From Styela clava (taxonomy: Eukaryota; Chordata; Ascidiacea; Stolidobranchia; Styelidae), in the NCBI RefSeq assembly GCF_964204865.1, contig NC_135264.1, forward strand, positions 5,858,001 to 5,922,000: 64,000 nt of DNA. The letters are read 5' to 3'. Numbering within the stretch: the stretch's first letter is position 1; every line of letters starts with the position of its first letter. Both the position numbers and the translations under genes were made by a program. This document shows, one piece after another, positions 50,746 through 64,000 of the stretch. The notes under the pieces were generated by a model. The model was not told the origin of the DNA, made no database searches, and saw only the letters and a list, made by a program, of their open reading frames with translations.

Positions 50746-50939
50746 GTCCCATGTTGATGGTGCTGCATAAGTCAATATAGATGAAGCTACCTCATTTTCA
50801 TCACAGCCTTTTCAAACAATTTTTTTAACAAATCTCTGAAGTCTGAACAAACAACCTATACCACTGAAGAATGGTTAATTAAAAAAGAATATCTTTTTCA
50901 GACGGGGAAACATTGATTTTAAAAAACAACGTAGTTTTC

Positions 50940-52330
50940 AAAAGTAGTCATATTCTATTTAGATAGGACTGGAAATAAGTAATCAGTAAATCGTTCTAAG
51001 ATGATCACGGGCCATTCCAGGTAATATTCCCTATTCTAATTTACACTTACCCAATAATTATTAATTTGCACAAATTTTTTCTGGTGGTCTCTAATTCAAA
51101 ATAATAAAATGCATGGACGTCACCAAGAAATCCTAACAAATACAAAATCAAAAATATGATTGTTGGTGATAATTGTACAATAATGATAAGTTCAGAATTA
51201 GTTGGCAGTTGAAATATATTGGTCATATACCTATAATTAAATGACACTAATTAGTATATTCGGGAGGTAGTGCCGAAGGTTTCAAATTACCATATTTCCC
51301 GTCCACTGAACTCGAAATTATGGCATTTAGGGTTATACTTGATTTTCGTATCCATATGATTATAGTACTTCCTGTTACGAAGTACTTTTCCAGTTACATC
51401 TTGCTAGTTACTAGACTGTTTCGATGTGTTACTTCGGCAAATTTACATGAAAATGCTGTAAATAATAACGTAACAAGCCCAGTTTTCATATTATCACCCG
51501 TGAATTCAGGCAATGCCGTTTTCTGCTGCGCCTTTAACACCAACAGTTGTAACTGACTCATTCAGTCCTGTTACGGTCAAATTGTTTTCTTTAAAATTCT
51601 AAGTTATGTAGAAAAGTTAGTTATTGTAAGAAATTGAAACGTTAGCTTTGTAGCCTTGTAGGTCATAAGTTTCTGCCACTTCCTATCTCAAAAACATTCG
51701 AATTGTATTTGGCAGTATGAACGAGGAAGCTGTATTATGGAAACACGTCCACTCAACTCATTGGCCACGATGTGCTATCCGCAATGAGATATTTACTGTC
51801 TCCAAACGGCATTCGACGTCACTTTCAGAAGACCATTATATATATTGAATCTAGCATTACGTTCTATTCAGTAGGATGTTTTTAAAAACAAAAACTGGCA
51901 TACTGTGAAGCAGTTTAATGACCGAAATGCAAAGATTAGAATAACGTCATGGTGTGTTTACCGCCCGGGGGATAAGCTAAAGCGAACGAAAGGCATTCGA
52001 AACTTGAAGTACCAACTTTCATAAACAGCTGAGAACGTGTAGTAGAATTAGTAATCAGACATCCATCCTGGGTAAAACAGGATAACAATATCCAGCGCAT
52101 TGTATGCTTTAATATTCATTATAAATACAGTTCAAGTTGTATTTGTCAATTAACAAGGAATAGTAATCCAGAATTCAAGTCACAATCATGATATATGAAT
52201 TTTAGATAGCAATAAGTGTAGCAGGAAGTACACAGGCGTATTTTTAGGGAAATATTCAATCAAATATAGATTACTGATTTGAATACCTCTGTATATTGCT
52301 AACTATATTTCTACAAAACGTGTTGTTAAA
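50940..52330 (+). repeat. Segmental duplication: 5' block of ficolin-like gene 3
   Basis: The uninterrupted counterpart of 37880-39170. It runs through GTGTAGCAGGAAGTACACAG at about 52217 to the acceptor-like CATTATCAG 9 bases before the gene 3 ATG. It probably contains the gene 3 promoter and 5' untranslated region; no TATA box or start site could be fixed by eye. Confidence 0.8.
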
Positions 52331-52368
52331 TTGGATGAATATATATTTCCATTATCAGATATATTAAA

Positions 52369-54571
<2,203 letters not shown>

Positions 54572-55239
54572 ACTACAAACTTACTACATTCATGAAGTAA
54601 ATTTACACATATATAGTAGACATGATTTAATTTAGTATATTCAACGAAAGCACGCAAAAAAGAAAAAAAAAATGAAAACTTAGAAATCAGAGAAGGGGCA
54701 TAAGGAAATTTAAAAAGTGTTAACACTAGCAAATCTCATGAACCACACAAAGTTATATAAACAACAATTCTTTACTTTTGATGACATCATTACACAAAAT
54801 TTCATATAGAAAACCGAATCCCATAGAGTCCACAGACACTTTAAAGATAAATAAAAAGAGAAAGCCTTGTGAAGACAACAACGGTCTTTTTTACCAATGA
54901 AAATTTCTCAGCAATTGTTCCAACAACAGCATGAATAATAACAAAACGACCCTAAGGTCCACATCGTACCCAAAATCGCATCGTAAACAACATAGTTCGA
55001 TGATTGAGCATATATATGGTCTTTGATTGAGAGAGGTTAACAGTGACAAAGAGCGACTTTGAGCGACATAAGTGAAGCATTGATAATGACGTCATCAGTG
55101 TCATCTTACACCCGCTTTCTTGGAGAAATAGCAACAATATCTACACATGTAAATACAACAGTAATTCACATTATAGAAATGTTAATTGGGATTGTTCACT
55201 CCAAGTATACAACAATTTGTCATCAATCAGCATAGGATA
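54572..55239. other. 3' flank of gene 3
   Basis: No second gene was seen. An A-rich run lies at about 54661. A poly(A) signal AATAAA occurs near 54849, but I cannot say it is used. Confidence 0.35.
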
Positions 55240-55740
55240 TGTCACTCAAATGGCTGTATAAGTATATTCGGACGCATATCACGTTTGTATGTACACCAAA
55301 TAAATGAATGTATATTGAATTGACTATACGTAGACATTGGTTGTATATGCATATGATTTGACTTAGATATTCGCATCGAATAAACACATTCATTTGTATA
55401 TAGAGTTGACTATACATACGTATGGCATCGGCTTATTATGTCCATGACTTAAATAGCTGTAGGCCTATGAGTATATTGAGTTGACTATATATAGATATAT
55501 ACATATAACTAACATTGTCTGTGTATGTACATTACATGAATGAACGTATACAGTATGTATATTCAATTGGCTGCATATGCATAGGAGATAAGCTATGTAT
55601 GTACATTATCCAAATGGCTGTATTTGTGTATTAGGTTTTCTGTTTATGCATATAACATTGACTGCATATGCACACTTAGTTGGCTCTGTATGTATATGAG
55701 TTAGCGGTATATGCATATTTTGGCTGTATATGTATAGCAC
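55240..55740. repeat. Degenerate tandem repeat, TTGACTGTATATGCATAT-like
   Basis: About ten diverged repeats of (T)TGACT/GGCTGTATATGCATATG with spacers of 30-60 bases, for example at about 55318, 55341, 55402, 55483, 55570, 55657 and 55712. The pattern is too decayed to give an exact unit. No coding potential was seen. Confidence 0.6.
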
Positions 55741-55879
55741 GTTTCCAACCTCACTCGCTTGAATGGACGTCAGCCCATTTGTCAGAATTGTGTAATTTTT
55801 ATTAGCTGAACTCTATACATATATCTGTAACGCAACATTTTATTACACAAGCATGTGACGGATTTTCATTGCCAAAAAG

Positions 55880-56310
55880 TTTAGTTAGAGTTATTACCAA
55901 AGGCTAGTTCATCGCATCGCATCGTTTTTTCTCTCCTTCGAAACGATTGATCTTGCAATGTTTGCAGCAGTTGAAGCGTGGTAATGGAATATCACGTGAT
56001 CTCGGGCATCGTGCGTCTTGAAGGAGAAATCTGATATTTAACGACTGCAATAAATTTGTATATAAATGTTCTATAAACGATGAAGCGAAGTTTTTGAAAA
56101 TTATTTGCGTCTGGCCGATAATCTTTCTCTGTATATTGCATAATAGTCATGTCACATTTCTTTGGTGTCACAACAAGCTACGTATTTTAAATTACTCTGA
56201 AATATGATATAAAAAATAAAGGATATCAACTGGGCCATGTCGTATCAGAATGTGACGCTTGCAATTTTTAACCTAAATAGGCGTGAGCAGTTTTGAGAGA
56301 AAAATTACAG
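55880..56310 (+). repeat. Copy of the ficolin downstream flank
   Basis: The counterpart of 47420-47860. It marks the right edge of the third duplicated unit and leads into the lipocalin B region. Confidence 0.82.
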
Positions 56311-56742
56311 TACTTCCCTATATGTTGACAAGCATTAAGAAATCATATAGCACGGATAATTTTTTTTTTTAGATGCAAAGAAATTTCAAAAGAACGTAAC
56401 ACACGCATTTAATTCGATGGTATTAATCATGATAACAAGTAACCTATTTTAAAAGATTCAAATCCCGTTTACTAAGACAATTCAGGAAAATGTAAAATGC
56501 CACAAAGGTCCTAGATCCTCGGCTCTAGCTCCTTAAAAGCAACACGGCTTTCGCCACCAACCCAAATAATGCATGTCGCGGGAACATTTATATATATATA
56601 TATGACTTACCATATTCCTTGTCGACGGTGTTGGTAATCGAGCAGTAGACTGCGTTTGAGTAGAGTTGTAGCTCATTATACGTTCACCGAAGAAAAATAT
56701 CACTGGGCCACTGTATTTTACTAAATAGCCCATGGGTTTTAG

Positions 56743-58463
56743 ATACTGAAAAAATGTTGTCTTTCTGTAATATGTTTTCTGGGAGGAACCGCAATTTCCC
56801 AAGTTTGCCCCAAAATGGAAGAATATCAAGCTATCGACTGGGACAGGGACAGGTAACCTTGGAAATAGATCACTAACTTAGTTTCATTATTCCTTACAGA
56901 ACTAAATATGAAATTCATTATAATTAAGTTATAAAGACTGAAATCTTTTAAATAATTTTTTTTCAATAATACAAATTTCTGAATATATATGTTAATGTAG
57001 GTTCACATGCCACTTTAAAATCATGTCTCTCATTAATATTCACGTCCGGTGTATAACAATCTATGGAATCAGCGATCGGGTACGACATAAAAAAACAAAA
57101 TATTATAGGCTAGCCTACTGTAGGCCTACACGTTTTTGCGCTTTGGGCAGATTCGTTTAAAGGAAAAGTACCTGATGGGCTCCGTTACAAGCATCGAATT
57201 GATGAAAGTGTGTTTATATATTCAGTTCAGCAAAGCTAAAGGAAAATGGTTCGATGGATCCGACATCCCGAATCCCGGCGATACTCATGAATTCCGGAGG
57301 ACTTGTCATGACATACATCATTTCAAATTAGTGGAAAATGGAGTTATGTTCAACCTGACTGAGATCGTTCGCGGGTAAACTAGCAGTAATCTTGACGACC
57401 TCTTTAGTATCATTTTCATATGCTTGCTTAAATATTACTTTCCAAAAGGGTATACAAGGATAATACACTGGAGTTTCGGTTACACCTAATACAAAGAGAG
57501 GACGAAACATACGTAATAGATCAACAACTCAGTGAGAGCAAATTTGTATCATATGAATTATAAATATGATCAATAACGTGACACGCACATAACACAAGTA
57601 GAAATAGTTCCCATTGAATTTATTTTGTAATAATTCTAAACCGTTTTTCATAATTTTTTATCCCAAGCGAGACGCCATCGCACCAAATCGCAATTTCAAT
57701 ATTTATTTTATTTTTTAATAAAACTTGATAATGACGTCAAGCGGTACCTATGCTACAAAATTTATCTGAATGATTTCATTTATAAACAATGTCCATTCAA
57801 ACTCGAATCAAATTTGCATCGACGTACCATATTATACCTCTGATGGTGTAGAAATATTACTTGCTTTGTATTCTCAACATTGCTGGACATAACCGATTAT
57901 TGTTCTTTTAGAACCTGCGTTTGTGGCAAAATCGAGGAAGTTGTATTCTGACACCCCGGGTGGTGACGCAACCGGTGATGATATAGAGACGTGTAAGTAG
58001 AAATTGTTGCGCTGATTATGATTATTTTTCACTAATAAATCCCAAGACTTTCCGCTAATATATAAAAAAATCCAAATAATGATATTTTATTGAGTATTTT
58101 CATCCTTCCAATTTGCAATATTAGGAACAAGCTTCACATTATTAGCACTCGCCTATAACAATCATTTCAGATGCAAACAACCTATTCCGAGGAGAGTATT
58201 TCTTCATGACAGATTACGACACCTATTTGTTCATGGGGTTCTGCACACCAATAGGTAAATATAATAGTGTTACATTGTGATATATAAAATCAGTACATGC
58301 AATATTATAGCAATAACATTTTTCATGATTAATGGGATATTCACACTTCAAAACCCTAGCCCCGACTGTAAAGGGAATTTATAATATGTGGAATGCATTT
58401 GCCAGTCACAACCAAAAAACAAGTATAGGATGGGAAGATATGTGCTTTGCCCGACAGAAATAA
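56743..58463 (+). pseudogene. Lipocalin gene copy B, several splice/start lesions
   Basis: A paralogue of copy A with the same six-exon layout: 56743-56852, 57226-57374, 57449-57531, 57912-57992, 58171-58254 and 58327-58463. Exons 2-5 have the same lengths as in copy A (149, 83, 81 and 84). It keeps the lipocalin GxW motif (KAKGKWFDGSD), RTCHDIHHF, LHLIQREDETYVIDQ, TDYDTY-LFMGFC and IGWEDMCFARQK. Lesions relative to copy A: the expected start codon is ATA before LKKCCLSVICFLGG; a 5-base duplication (GACAGGGACAG) at the first donor puts exon 1 out of phase; and the last acceptor is CAT in place of CAG. Each alone would damage the product. The exon frames themselves are free of stops, so loss is recent, or an alternative 5' end and acceptor (TATAG at about 58306, giving another short tail) is used. 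Confidence 0.82.
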
Positions 58464-59138
58464 ATTTGATTGAGATATACTTTTTTACGGTGTATTCACT
58501 CCATCAAGTGTTGTATGTTGATTCGTTATTTTATCTTTACAAAACAAACTCACTACATCAAACTATATTTACATATAAAGGGTGTCTGATATGTCTTTAT
58601 TGGTGAATTTGTTACTATCAATACCGCAACTAAGCCAAGGGTTGGCGTCCACAAAGTCAACAAACAAATATGCACGTTTCCTTCGCAGATTCAAAAAATT
58701 GAAACTCCTACCTACGTAAATTTTTTGCTATATATATATATATATATATAGCCTAATTCACAAATGTTCACTTTTTATATGAATTATTTGTTGGTTTGAT
58801 TTACACTTGCAAATAAATATTACATCATGCTGCAATTCAACTATTCGGATCTTGATAGTTAGAATTGTTTGTGATTAGCAGCTGTGCAATTATAAAGTTA
58901 AACCTAACTTACAATAGTTTAACTTAACAAGCATCGCTGCCAATTTATATATATATATATTGTATATCGGCGATATGACGAACTCCAAAACATACATGGC
59001 TGTAGGCCTCCCTCCAATAGATCATACTTTATATCAGAATGAGGGACCTTCCAATTTTCAACAAAATAAACCACGAATTGGCAAAATTAACGCGGACGAA
59101 AGGCTTCACGCTCAGTGAATTGAAAACCATGTTCTAAT
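58464..59138. other. Stretch with TA microsatellites
   Basis: (TA)n runs at about 58732-58750 and 58947-58962. From 58464 to about 58590 some 3' sequence is shared with the lipocalin scrap at 31.9 kb. Nothing else was recognised. Confidence 0.4.
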
Positions 59139-59330
59139 GCAGGGGTCGGCAAACTTGGCCCACGAGCTAATTTGTTGCAGCCCTCGAACGACCCGAAATT
59201 TTATACATAAAATAAAATTCGATTCTAAATTTATTACTATCTCTACGCGGATTTCTGTGGTATTAAGTGCTGCTATACAGCGCCTGTTTTTTAAAAATGT
59301 CTGGGAAACGGAGGGAGTTCGCAACATAAC
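59139..59330 (+). mobile_element. Truncated relative of the 26634 hAT element
   Basis: CAGGGGTCGGCAAACTTGGC, then GAGCTAATTTGTTGC, GTGCTGCTATACAGCGCC and ATGTCTGGGAAACGGAG (MSGKRREFAT-stop) follow the minus strand of the 26634-27442 element from its right end to its transposase start. The rest is missing. Confidence 0.8.
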
Positions 59331-59739
59331 AGTCTATTAACATAAAAAAAATATATATATACCGTACACACGATATCAACACGGACACTTTAGTCCGCGA
59401 CAATAGTAAATCAAGTACAGTTAAGTTGACACAGTACATTCAAATAAAAAAAAAAAATTGGTCACTACTAGTGGACAGCAACGATAGCCTTGTGTTGTAC
59501 AGATTAAGGTTGAAAAACTAAAATATTCCTTACCATGGCAACGGATTGTACAGGAATAGTGCGAATGAAATTCACGTGTATGCCATATGCAGTTTTCATA
59601 AACCCTAGAATCTTGTATTACATTTGTGGTTTTGGCAGTACATCAACCTCCATACAGATCTAACAAAAAATTTGTGACGTCATGTATCTCTATCCTCATT
59701 CAAAATATTGCACCATATGACAACCGCGGCTACACGAAT

Positions 59740-60236
59740 GTATTGAATTCTATTTGGGCAAAGTGTTGTCCTGCTCTTCTTTTGAGCAGTGTTTTCATAA
59801 CTTAAATCGATTCAAAAGTTATTGGCCGATTTTGTATATGTTATGTATTGACTTTTCATATATTTTAAGTTTCCACTAGTTGACGTTGTTCCCCTATTGC
59901 ATCATTCTTGTAGAGCCTTGTGTGATATTAGTGATTCAGTACACTGTTCTGAGTTTGCTTGCTGAGCGGTGTTATTGTTTGTTTTCATTAAATTGATGTT
60001 TCTGTCAAGTTGGATTCTTGTATAGTTCATTAGGCAGTGCAAGGGACACAACAGTATCCTATATGTTAAATGTGTTGTTCGTTTTAACTGTAGACGGGCG
60101 TACTTGTATGTTTTTAACTTTGTCTTAAGGCTAAAGCTATGCTCGTATTCTGGGTATCTCTGCATTTTGTTTATCCTTTTGTTGTAATATTTTATGTTGT
60201 TTTATTTTACCAGAAGTAAATTGATTGGTTGATTCT
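59740..60236 (+). repeat. Possible retroposon 3' end with TTGATTGGTTGATT tail
   Basis: A T-rich segment ending ...TATGTTGTTTTATTTTACC then AGAAGTAAATTGATTGGTTG. The short tandem tail resembles 3' ends of LINE or SINE copies, and similar tails lie at about 18220 and 63450. No coding part was identified. Confidence 0.3.
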
Positions 60237-60298
60237 GAAGACCCACGCTGAGTGTCATTTGAGTAAGTTTTGGCAACTCTAATCGTCAGCTATTAGTA

Positions 60299-62103
60299 GG
60301 GTGACCATATTTCTATTCCCTGGAAGGAGGACATATTGTTTGGTAGAACCATATCTCACCTATTATATATCCACTAAATTTTCTAGGATTAAAAATAGAA
60401 GTGACAATAGACGATGTGACGACAATGAGTTAATGCATTTTTGTCTTTATTGAAAAAAAAAAACATGTGCGGAATAATCGATTTGTCCTTAGACCACGAG
60501 TATTTGGAAGTTCCTCTAATCCTAATCAACATTGCTGGGTTATTTTTTGCAATATCGTAAAACTGGCTTCAAGAACTGTCGTTAAAATTGTAAACTAAAG
60601 TTATTATGCTAGCAACAGACTCAAATAGGAAGTTTTCGCGTTCCTTCGACCATTGTGGTTGCATTAAAGAGAAAATGCGCTCAACGTTGGCGTTATGCGC
60701 AATATGCTGAAGTAATATTGTGCGATCTTTATCAGTTCGCTGTTAAAGTCGCTGGTGCTGCAGGATTTGAAATATTCTGTCCATCTTTCATGTGCCATAA
60801 GCTTACAGAAGGAAACTGAATTGGATTGAAGTTGCTTTTCTACGAACTTGCATAAGTTTTGGAATTGGCCGAATTACTTGACTTCATCAATCGAAACATT
60901 TTTCGCAAGCAGATACTCAACGCACGGTTCAACAATTCTCCACTCGGTGTTTTGAATCAGAAGCATCCAGTCAACGCATTTGAATTCCTTAAACGAAGCT
61001 GTCCATTTTTCGAGGTATTGTACGCATGACTCGTACAACAAAGCCACATCTGAGAGAAATACATCACATTCGCGGCCATTTCATTCGTCTCTGAGTCTAC
61101 GCAATTCAGATTTAATTTGGATTTGTATGAACATGTGTTTTTTTTTCTTCAATCGTAGATTTAACAGTGTTAAGACAAGCTTTGATTTTAATAATTGAGG
61201 CCTCTGAGTGTTCAATATGCCTAATTTGGTCATTAAACACTGCAACAAACGATTGCAAATGTTTTAAATACAACTCACTCACAGGATTTTCATGAAATCT
61301 TTTTAGAGCAACAGGTGGCTTTTCAATAGACCGGAAATATTATTGCAAGGCAAGGTACAACTGAATCATTCTAGATAAACTTGGATAAAGTGATAGCCAT
61401 CTGGTCACGCATTGGGAAAGCAGTTTTTTGATACTGTGTATCCACAAAGTTACAATCCTTTAGTTCTTCTGTGCGTACAGTGTATATGCTGAAATATTGG
61501 TACGTTTTGTAAATAATATTTTCCACATCAATGCTCGTCTGATTGGTGCCATGGTGTAAACAGTTATTCAAAACATGTGCAGGGCATCCTACCCCAATCG
61601 AATTTGGCAGGTCGATTTGCAATCGAAAAAATACGTTATTGCCCTTTCTAAAAGCCAATCCGCCAAAGTTAGTATTACAGTTATCGGCAGTAAATGAAAC
61701 ACATTCCTCAAACAGGTTCATTTTGGTCGAAGTTTCTTTAATTTCATTCGCAATTGTTGAAGATTTCTCATTCGTGGTACTTTTAACTTCAAGCAACTTA
61801 GACTGCAACCCACCATTTTTCTAGTCATAATATTGTACAACTATCGTGAAAAGTTTTGTAGCCTTATGATTACTGCCGTCTGTCGCTATTCCGAGATACA
61901 AAATAGCAAGTTGTTGAATATTATTTGTGGCATGTTGAACAGTCATCGAGGCTAGAATATTATTCACAATAGTTTCAACTTTCGTCCGAGCACAAGAATA
62001 TTTTTTTTGAAATATTTGAATCTGGAAAAATCTTCTTTATTAGATTTGACGTACAATCGTTAGATCTGTAACTCTGGTGATGTTTCACACAGAGAAACGC
62101 CAT
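60299..62103 (-). pseudogene. hAT transposase, nearly full length but broken
   Basis: Minus-strand reading from an ATG at 62103: MAFLCVKHH, then LAILYLGIATDGSNHKATKL (the D-x-S-N-H block of the catalytic core). After a TAG at 61823 it continues in 61808-61371 with CVSFTADNCNTNFGGL (second catalytic block), GVGCPAHVLNNCLHH, and then, after a shift, TRWLSLYPSLSRMIQLYLAL. Further down come YLKHLQSFVAVFND and, near 60700, AHNANVERIFSLMQPQWSKE (dimerisation block). Lesions include an 8-A homopolymer shift at about 62002-62009, the TAG and several later shifts. AGGGTGACCATATTTC at 60299 looks like the terminal inverted repeat on the 3' side; the other end was not found. This is the most complete hAT transposase in the window and a possible source family for the MITEs, though its end does not match theirs. 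Confidence 0.88.
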
Positions 62104-62336
62104 TGTAGCTTCGGCTAATGATGATTACAAGTCTCTAATTACTTTTTTTAACACATCAAAAATTGTTGGTTATATCAGAGCCATTATATAACTAGTCTGG
62201 AAGGCCGTATACTGATCTGTTGTTCACAGCGTCATCTAGTGTTGGCGTGGATAATTCATAACCACAGCGTCTTCGGCAGTATATTTTAGGCTGCTCGCTG
62301 TTAACTCTTCAATTAACGGTATTCAAAGTTCGAATG

Positions 62337-62995
62337 AAAATGGATTTATCTGAGGAAGAAATGCTTGAATTTTTTGATGACGTGAGTTACATAGTACTGA
62401 TTGCTTATTAAAATAGGTTTTGATCCTGAAAGAAGGAATAGTAAGAGTTTATATTACCGTAGTTTAATATATGAAAGTAGAGACCGTTTTTGTTTTGCTA
62501 AAAATTTGGTCAGTATTTTTACATCACATTTGTTTTGCTTTATTCAAGCACTTAGGCACTGTTTTAGACCCGATTTTATATATTTCACAGCTTGATGACG
62601 AGATAGAAGGAAAATGGGGCATATCTGTAGTAGAAATCGACTACGGAAATGTTGATTGCAAGAAGACACTGCAGACTGCATTGAATGATTTGATCATCAC
62701 ATTAAATTAGGAATCAACACTATGGGCAGATGTTATAGCGGATATGATGGAAAATCCTAGGGAAGAATCCAGAAGTAAAATGACAGCTAAATACATTGAA
62801 AAATTGCAAAAGCCATATTCGAACAATTCTGAACTCTCTCATTTGGACCTAAAACGCATAATCAAAACTGCAGCACCAAAAATTATAAAAGAAGCATTTG
62901 AAGTAACTGAACCATTCATGCAAACGTCAATAACCAAAGGCGACAAAATGATGATTGATGACTTAGCTGGGGGATTGCTAAAACGGGGAATATAG
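62337..62995 (+). pseudogene. Unrecognised two-exon reading frame with an in-frame TAG
   Basis: A start at about 62339 reads MDLSEEEMLEFFDD and is followed by a good donor, GTGAGT. After an acceptor TTTCACAG the next exon (from 62591) continues in phase: LDDEIEGKWGISVVEIDYGN, then KKTLQTALNDLIITLN, TAG at 62708-62710. The same frame then runs on without a break through MTAKYIEKLQKPYSNNSELS and IIKEAFEVTEPFMQ to GGLLKRGI-stop at 62995. The strict continuity across the TAG suggests a single later nonsense change or an end of one product with a second cistron-like frame. I recognise no family; an acidic start and lysine-rich middle are all that can be said. The bases after the stop (GGTGGAGAAGGTACTTTCTG) may also be part of the ancestral frame after a shift. 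Confidence 0.5.
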
Positions 62996-63165
62996 CGTCT
63001 AGGTGGAGAAGGTACTTTCTGGTGCCAAAACCAAGCTTCGAGGCGTGATCTTCCCAATTGCTTTGAAGAGCGCAATAGAGATGGTCTCATATCAACATCC
63101 GAAACATTTGTTCTCTTCCTAATCTCTGTGGAACGCGAATTCCGGTCTCAAGCATGCAAAAGGGC

Positions 63166-63240
63166 AGGGGCGGATTAAGCCCCTTTGGTGCCCTAAGCAC
63201 TGAAGACTTTAGTGCCCCCTCATGTGTAATTTAATTATAA
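63166..63240 (+). mobile_element. hAT-like element end
   Basis: CAGGGGCGGATTAAGCCCC followed by GGTGCCCTAAGCA resembles common hAT ends. No partner end was found in the window; the right limit is arbitrary. Confidence 0.45.
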
Positions 63241-63441
63241 AAACAATAAACCACATAAGTGTATTATCCATTAAAAATAATCACAACCAACAGTAAATAA
63301 ACAACTTTTACGAACATTTTTAGGTGTCGCTGCCTGAAGACCGTATGAGGTCCCTCGCGACTCCTGTCACACAACTCAAGTTAAGTTCATATTGTGTTTG
63401 AAATTTTTTTTTTTCCTATGATACGTTTATTTTGTGCTGAC

Positions 63442-63575
63442 GAATAAAATGATGATTGATGATTGATGATTTTAACTCTTATATATAGCCGATATATATA
63501 TCGGCCGTTTACTGCCGATAATATATATATGCAAACACGCAATATCGGGCCGATATATCGGTTGAGCTCTAATTC
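63442..63575 (-). mobile_element. MITE end with GATATATCGGC palindromes
   Basis: Read from 63575 on the minus strand it begins TAGAGCTCAACCGATATATC followed by GGCCCGATAT. GCCGATATATATATCGGC near 63489 is a perfect palindrome. A GATGATT tandem run lies at about 63451-63472. Confidence 0.5.
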
Positions 63576-63690
63576 TGAGGAAGTGTGACAATAAAGATTC
63601 ATGCCTCCAGTCTCAACGTGAATCGAAATGCCATAGGATACAAGTCACAACTGTAGTTTGAAATTTTACCGGTACCTAGTAGTCTACCTC

Positions 63691-64000
63691 AGAGTGGTTC
63701 AAGGTTGCTAGGTTGAAGGACCGCAAAAACTTTTGAGGAGGTCTCGCGGGCCGCAAGTCGGAGAAAACCCAAAAGTGATCAAAATACCGCGAGTTTACTT
63801 ACTTTAAATTTAATAAACAACGAAAGTTTACCGTTCTAATCAGACTATTATTATGTTGCATGGTTGGCGTCCGTTTAAAGAAGATATTTAAAGCCTTCAG
63901 TTATTTTAAATTTAATTCCCGAGAATTACCGTTGTATTTTGCGCATCTCGCGTTCAATGTCGCTTCAAATTATATTCTTTCGTGACAGATATTACTTGAA
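63691..64000 (+). mobile_element. hAT-like element running off the window
   Basis: The left end CAGAGTGGTTCAAGG followed by GGTCTCGCGGGCCGCAAG resembles the hAT ends seen elsewhere in the window. The right end lies beyond 64000. Confidence 0.5.

Overview
The window reads as AT-rich animal nuclear DNA: split genes with GT-AG introns, many degenerate non-autonomous DNA transposons, minisatellites and no bacterial-style operons. Short genes for secreted ficolin-like lectins (collagen stalk plus fibrinogen domain) and lipocalins suggest an invertebrate, most likely a tunicate/ascidian. The organism is an inference and is not proven by the sequence.

Layout. 1-4.2 kb is a higher-order tandem repeat (three monomers of about 660 bp, period 1984 bp) containing exon-like pieces, followed by a possible 3' gene end with poly(A) signals (4.23-4.73 kb) and a 40-bp minisatellite (4.86-5.83 kb). 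5.8-23.9 kb is mostly repeat-filled: hAT-type elements with 8-bp target duplications, two of them carrying a second MITE with its own 8-bp duplication, plus hAT and LINE relics and an orphan ficolin-like first exon on the minus strand at 18.5-18.8 kb. 23.95-28.94 kb (minus) is a six-exon lipocalin gene with one nonsense codon. Its 5' end forms one arm of a 2.7-kb inverted repeat (28.93-31.61 kb), and a scrap of a further lipocalin copy lies at 31.89 kb.

33.4-54.6 kb holds three tandem plus-strand ficolin-like genes: a pseudogene (33.4-35.5), one whose second exon is frameshifted but skippable (44.7-47.3), and an intact one (52.4-54.6). Upstream and downstream flanks are duplicated along with the genes. 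A 5.4-kb DNA transposon (39.17-44.54 kb) sits between the upstream block and first coding exon of the middle gene. It carries a multi-exon minus-strand gene with a C2H2 finger and a conserved transposon-type domain, iterated TACCG motifs and a near-perfect 83-bp hairpin.

56.7-58.5 kb is a second lipocalin copy (plus), damaged in different places. 59-64 kb holds further hAT material, including a decayed hAT transposase on the minus strand (60.3-62.1 kb), and an unrecognised two-exon reading frame with one in-frame TAG (62.3-63.0 kb).

Taken together this is a young, unstable cluster of secreted, probably innate-immune, genes. Ficolin-like lectins bind surface sugars and acetyl groups, and lipocalins bind small ligands. 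The cluster grows by segmental duplication, and copies are being lost to point mutations and transposons. All homology calls come from reading motifs; no database search was run.
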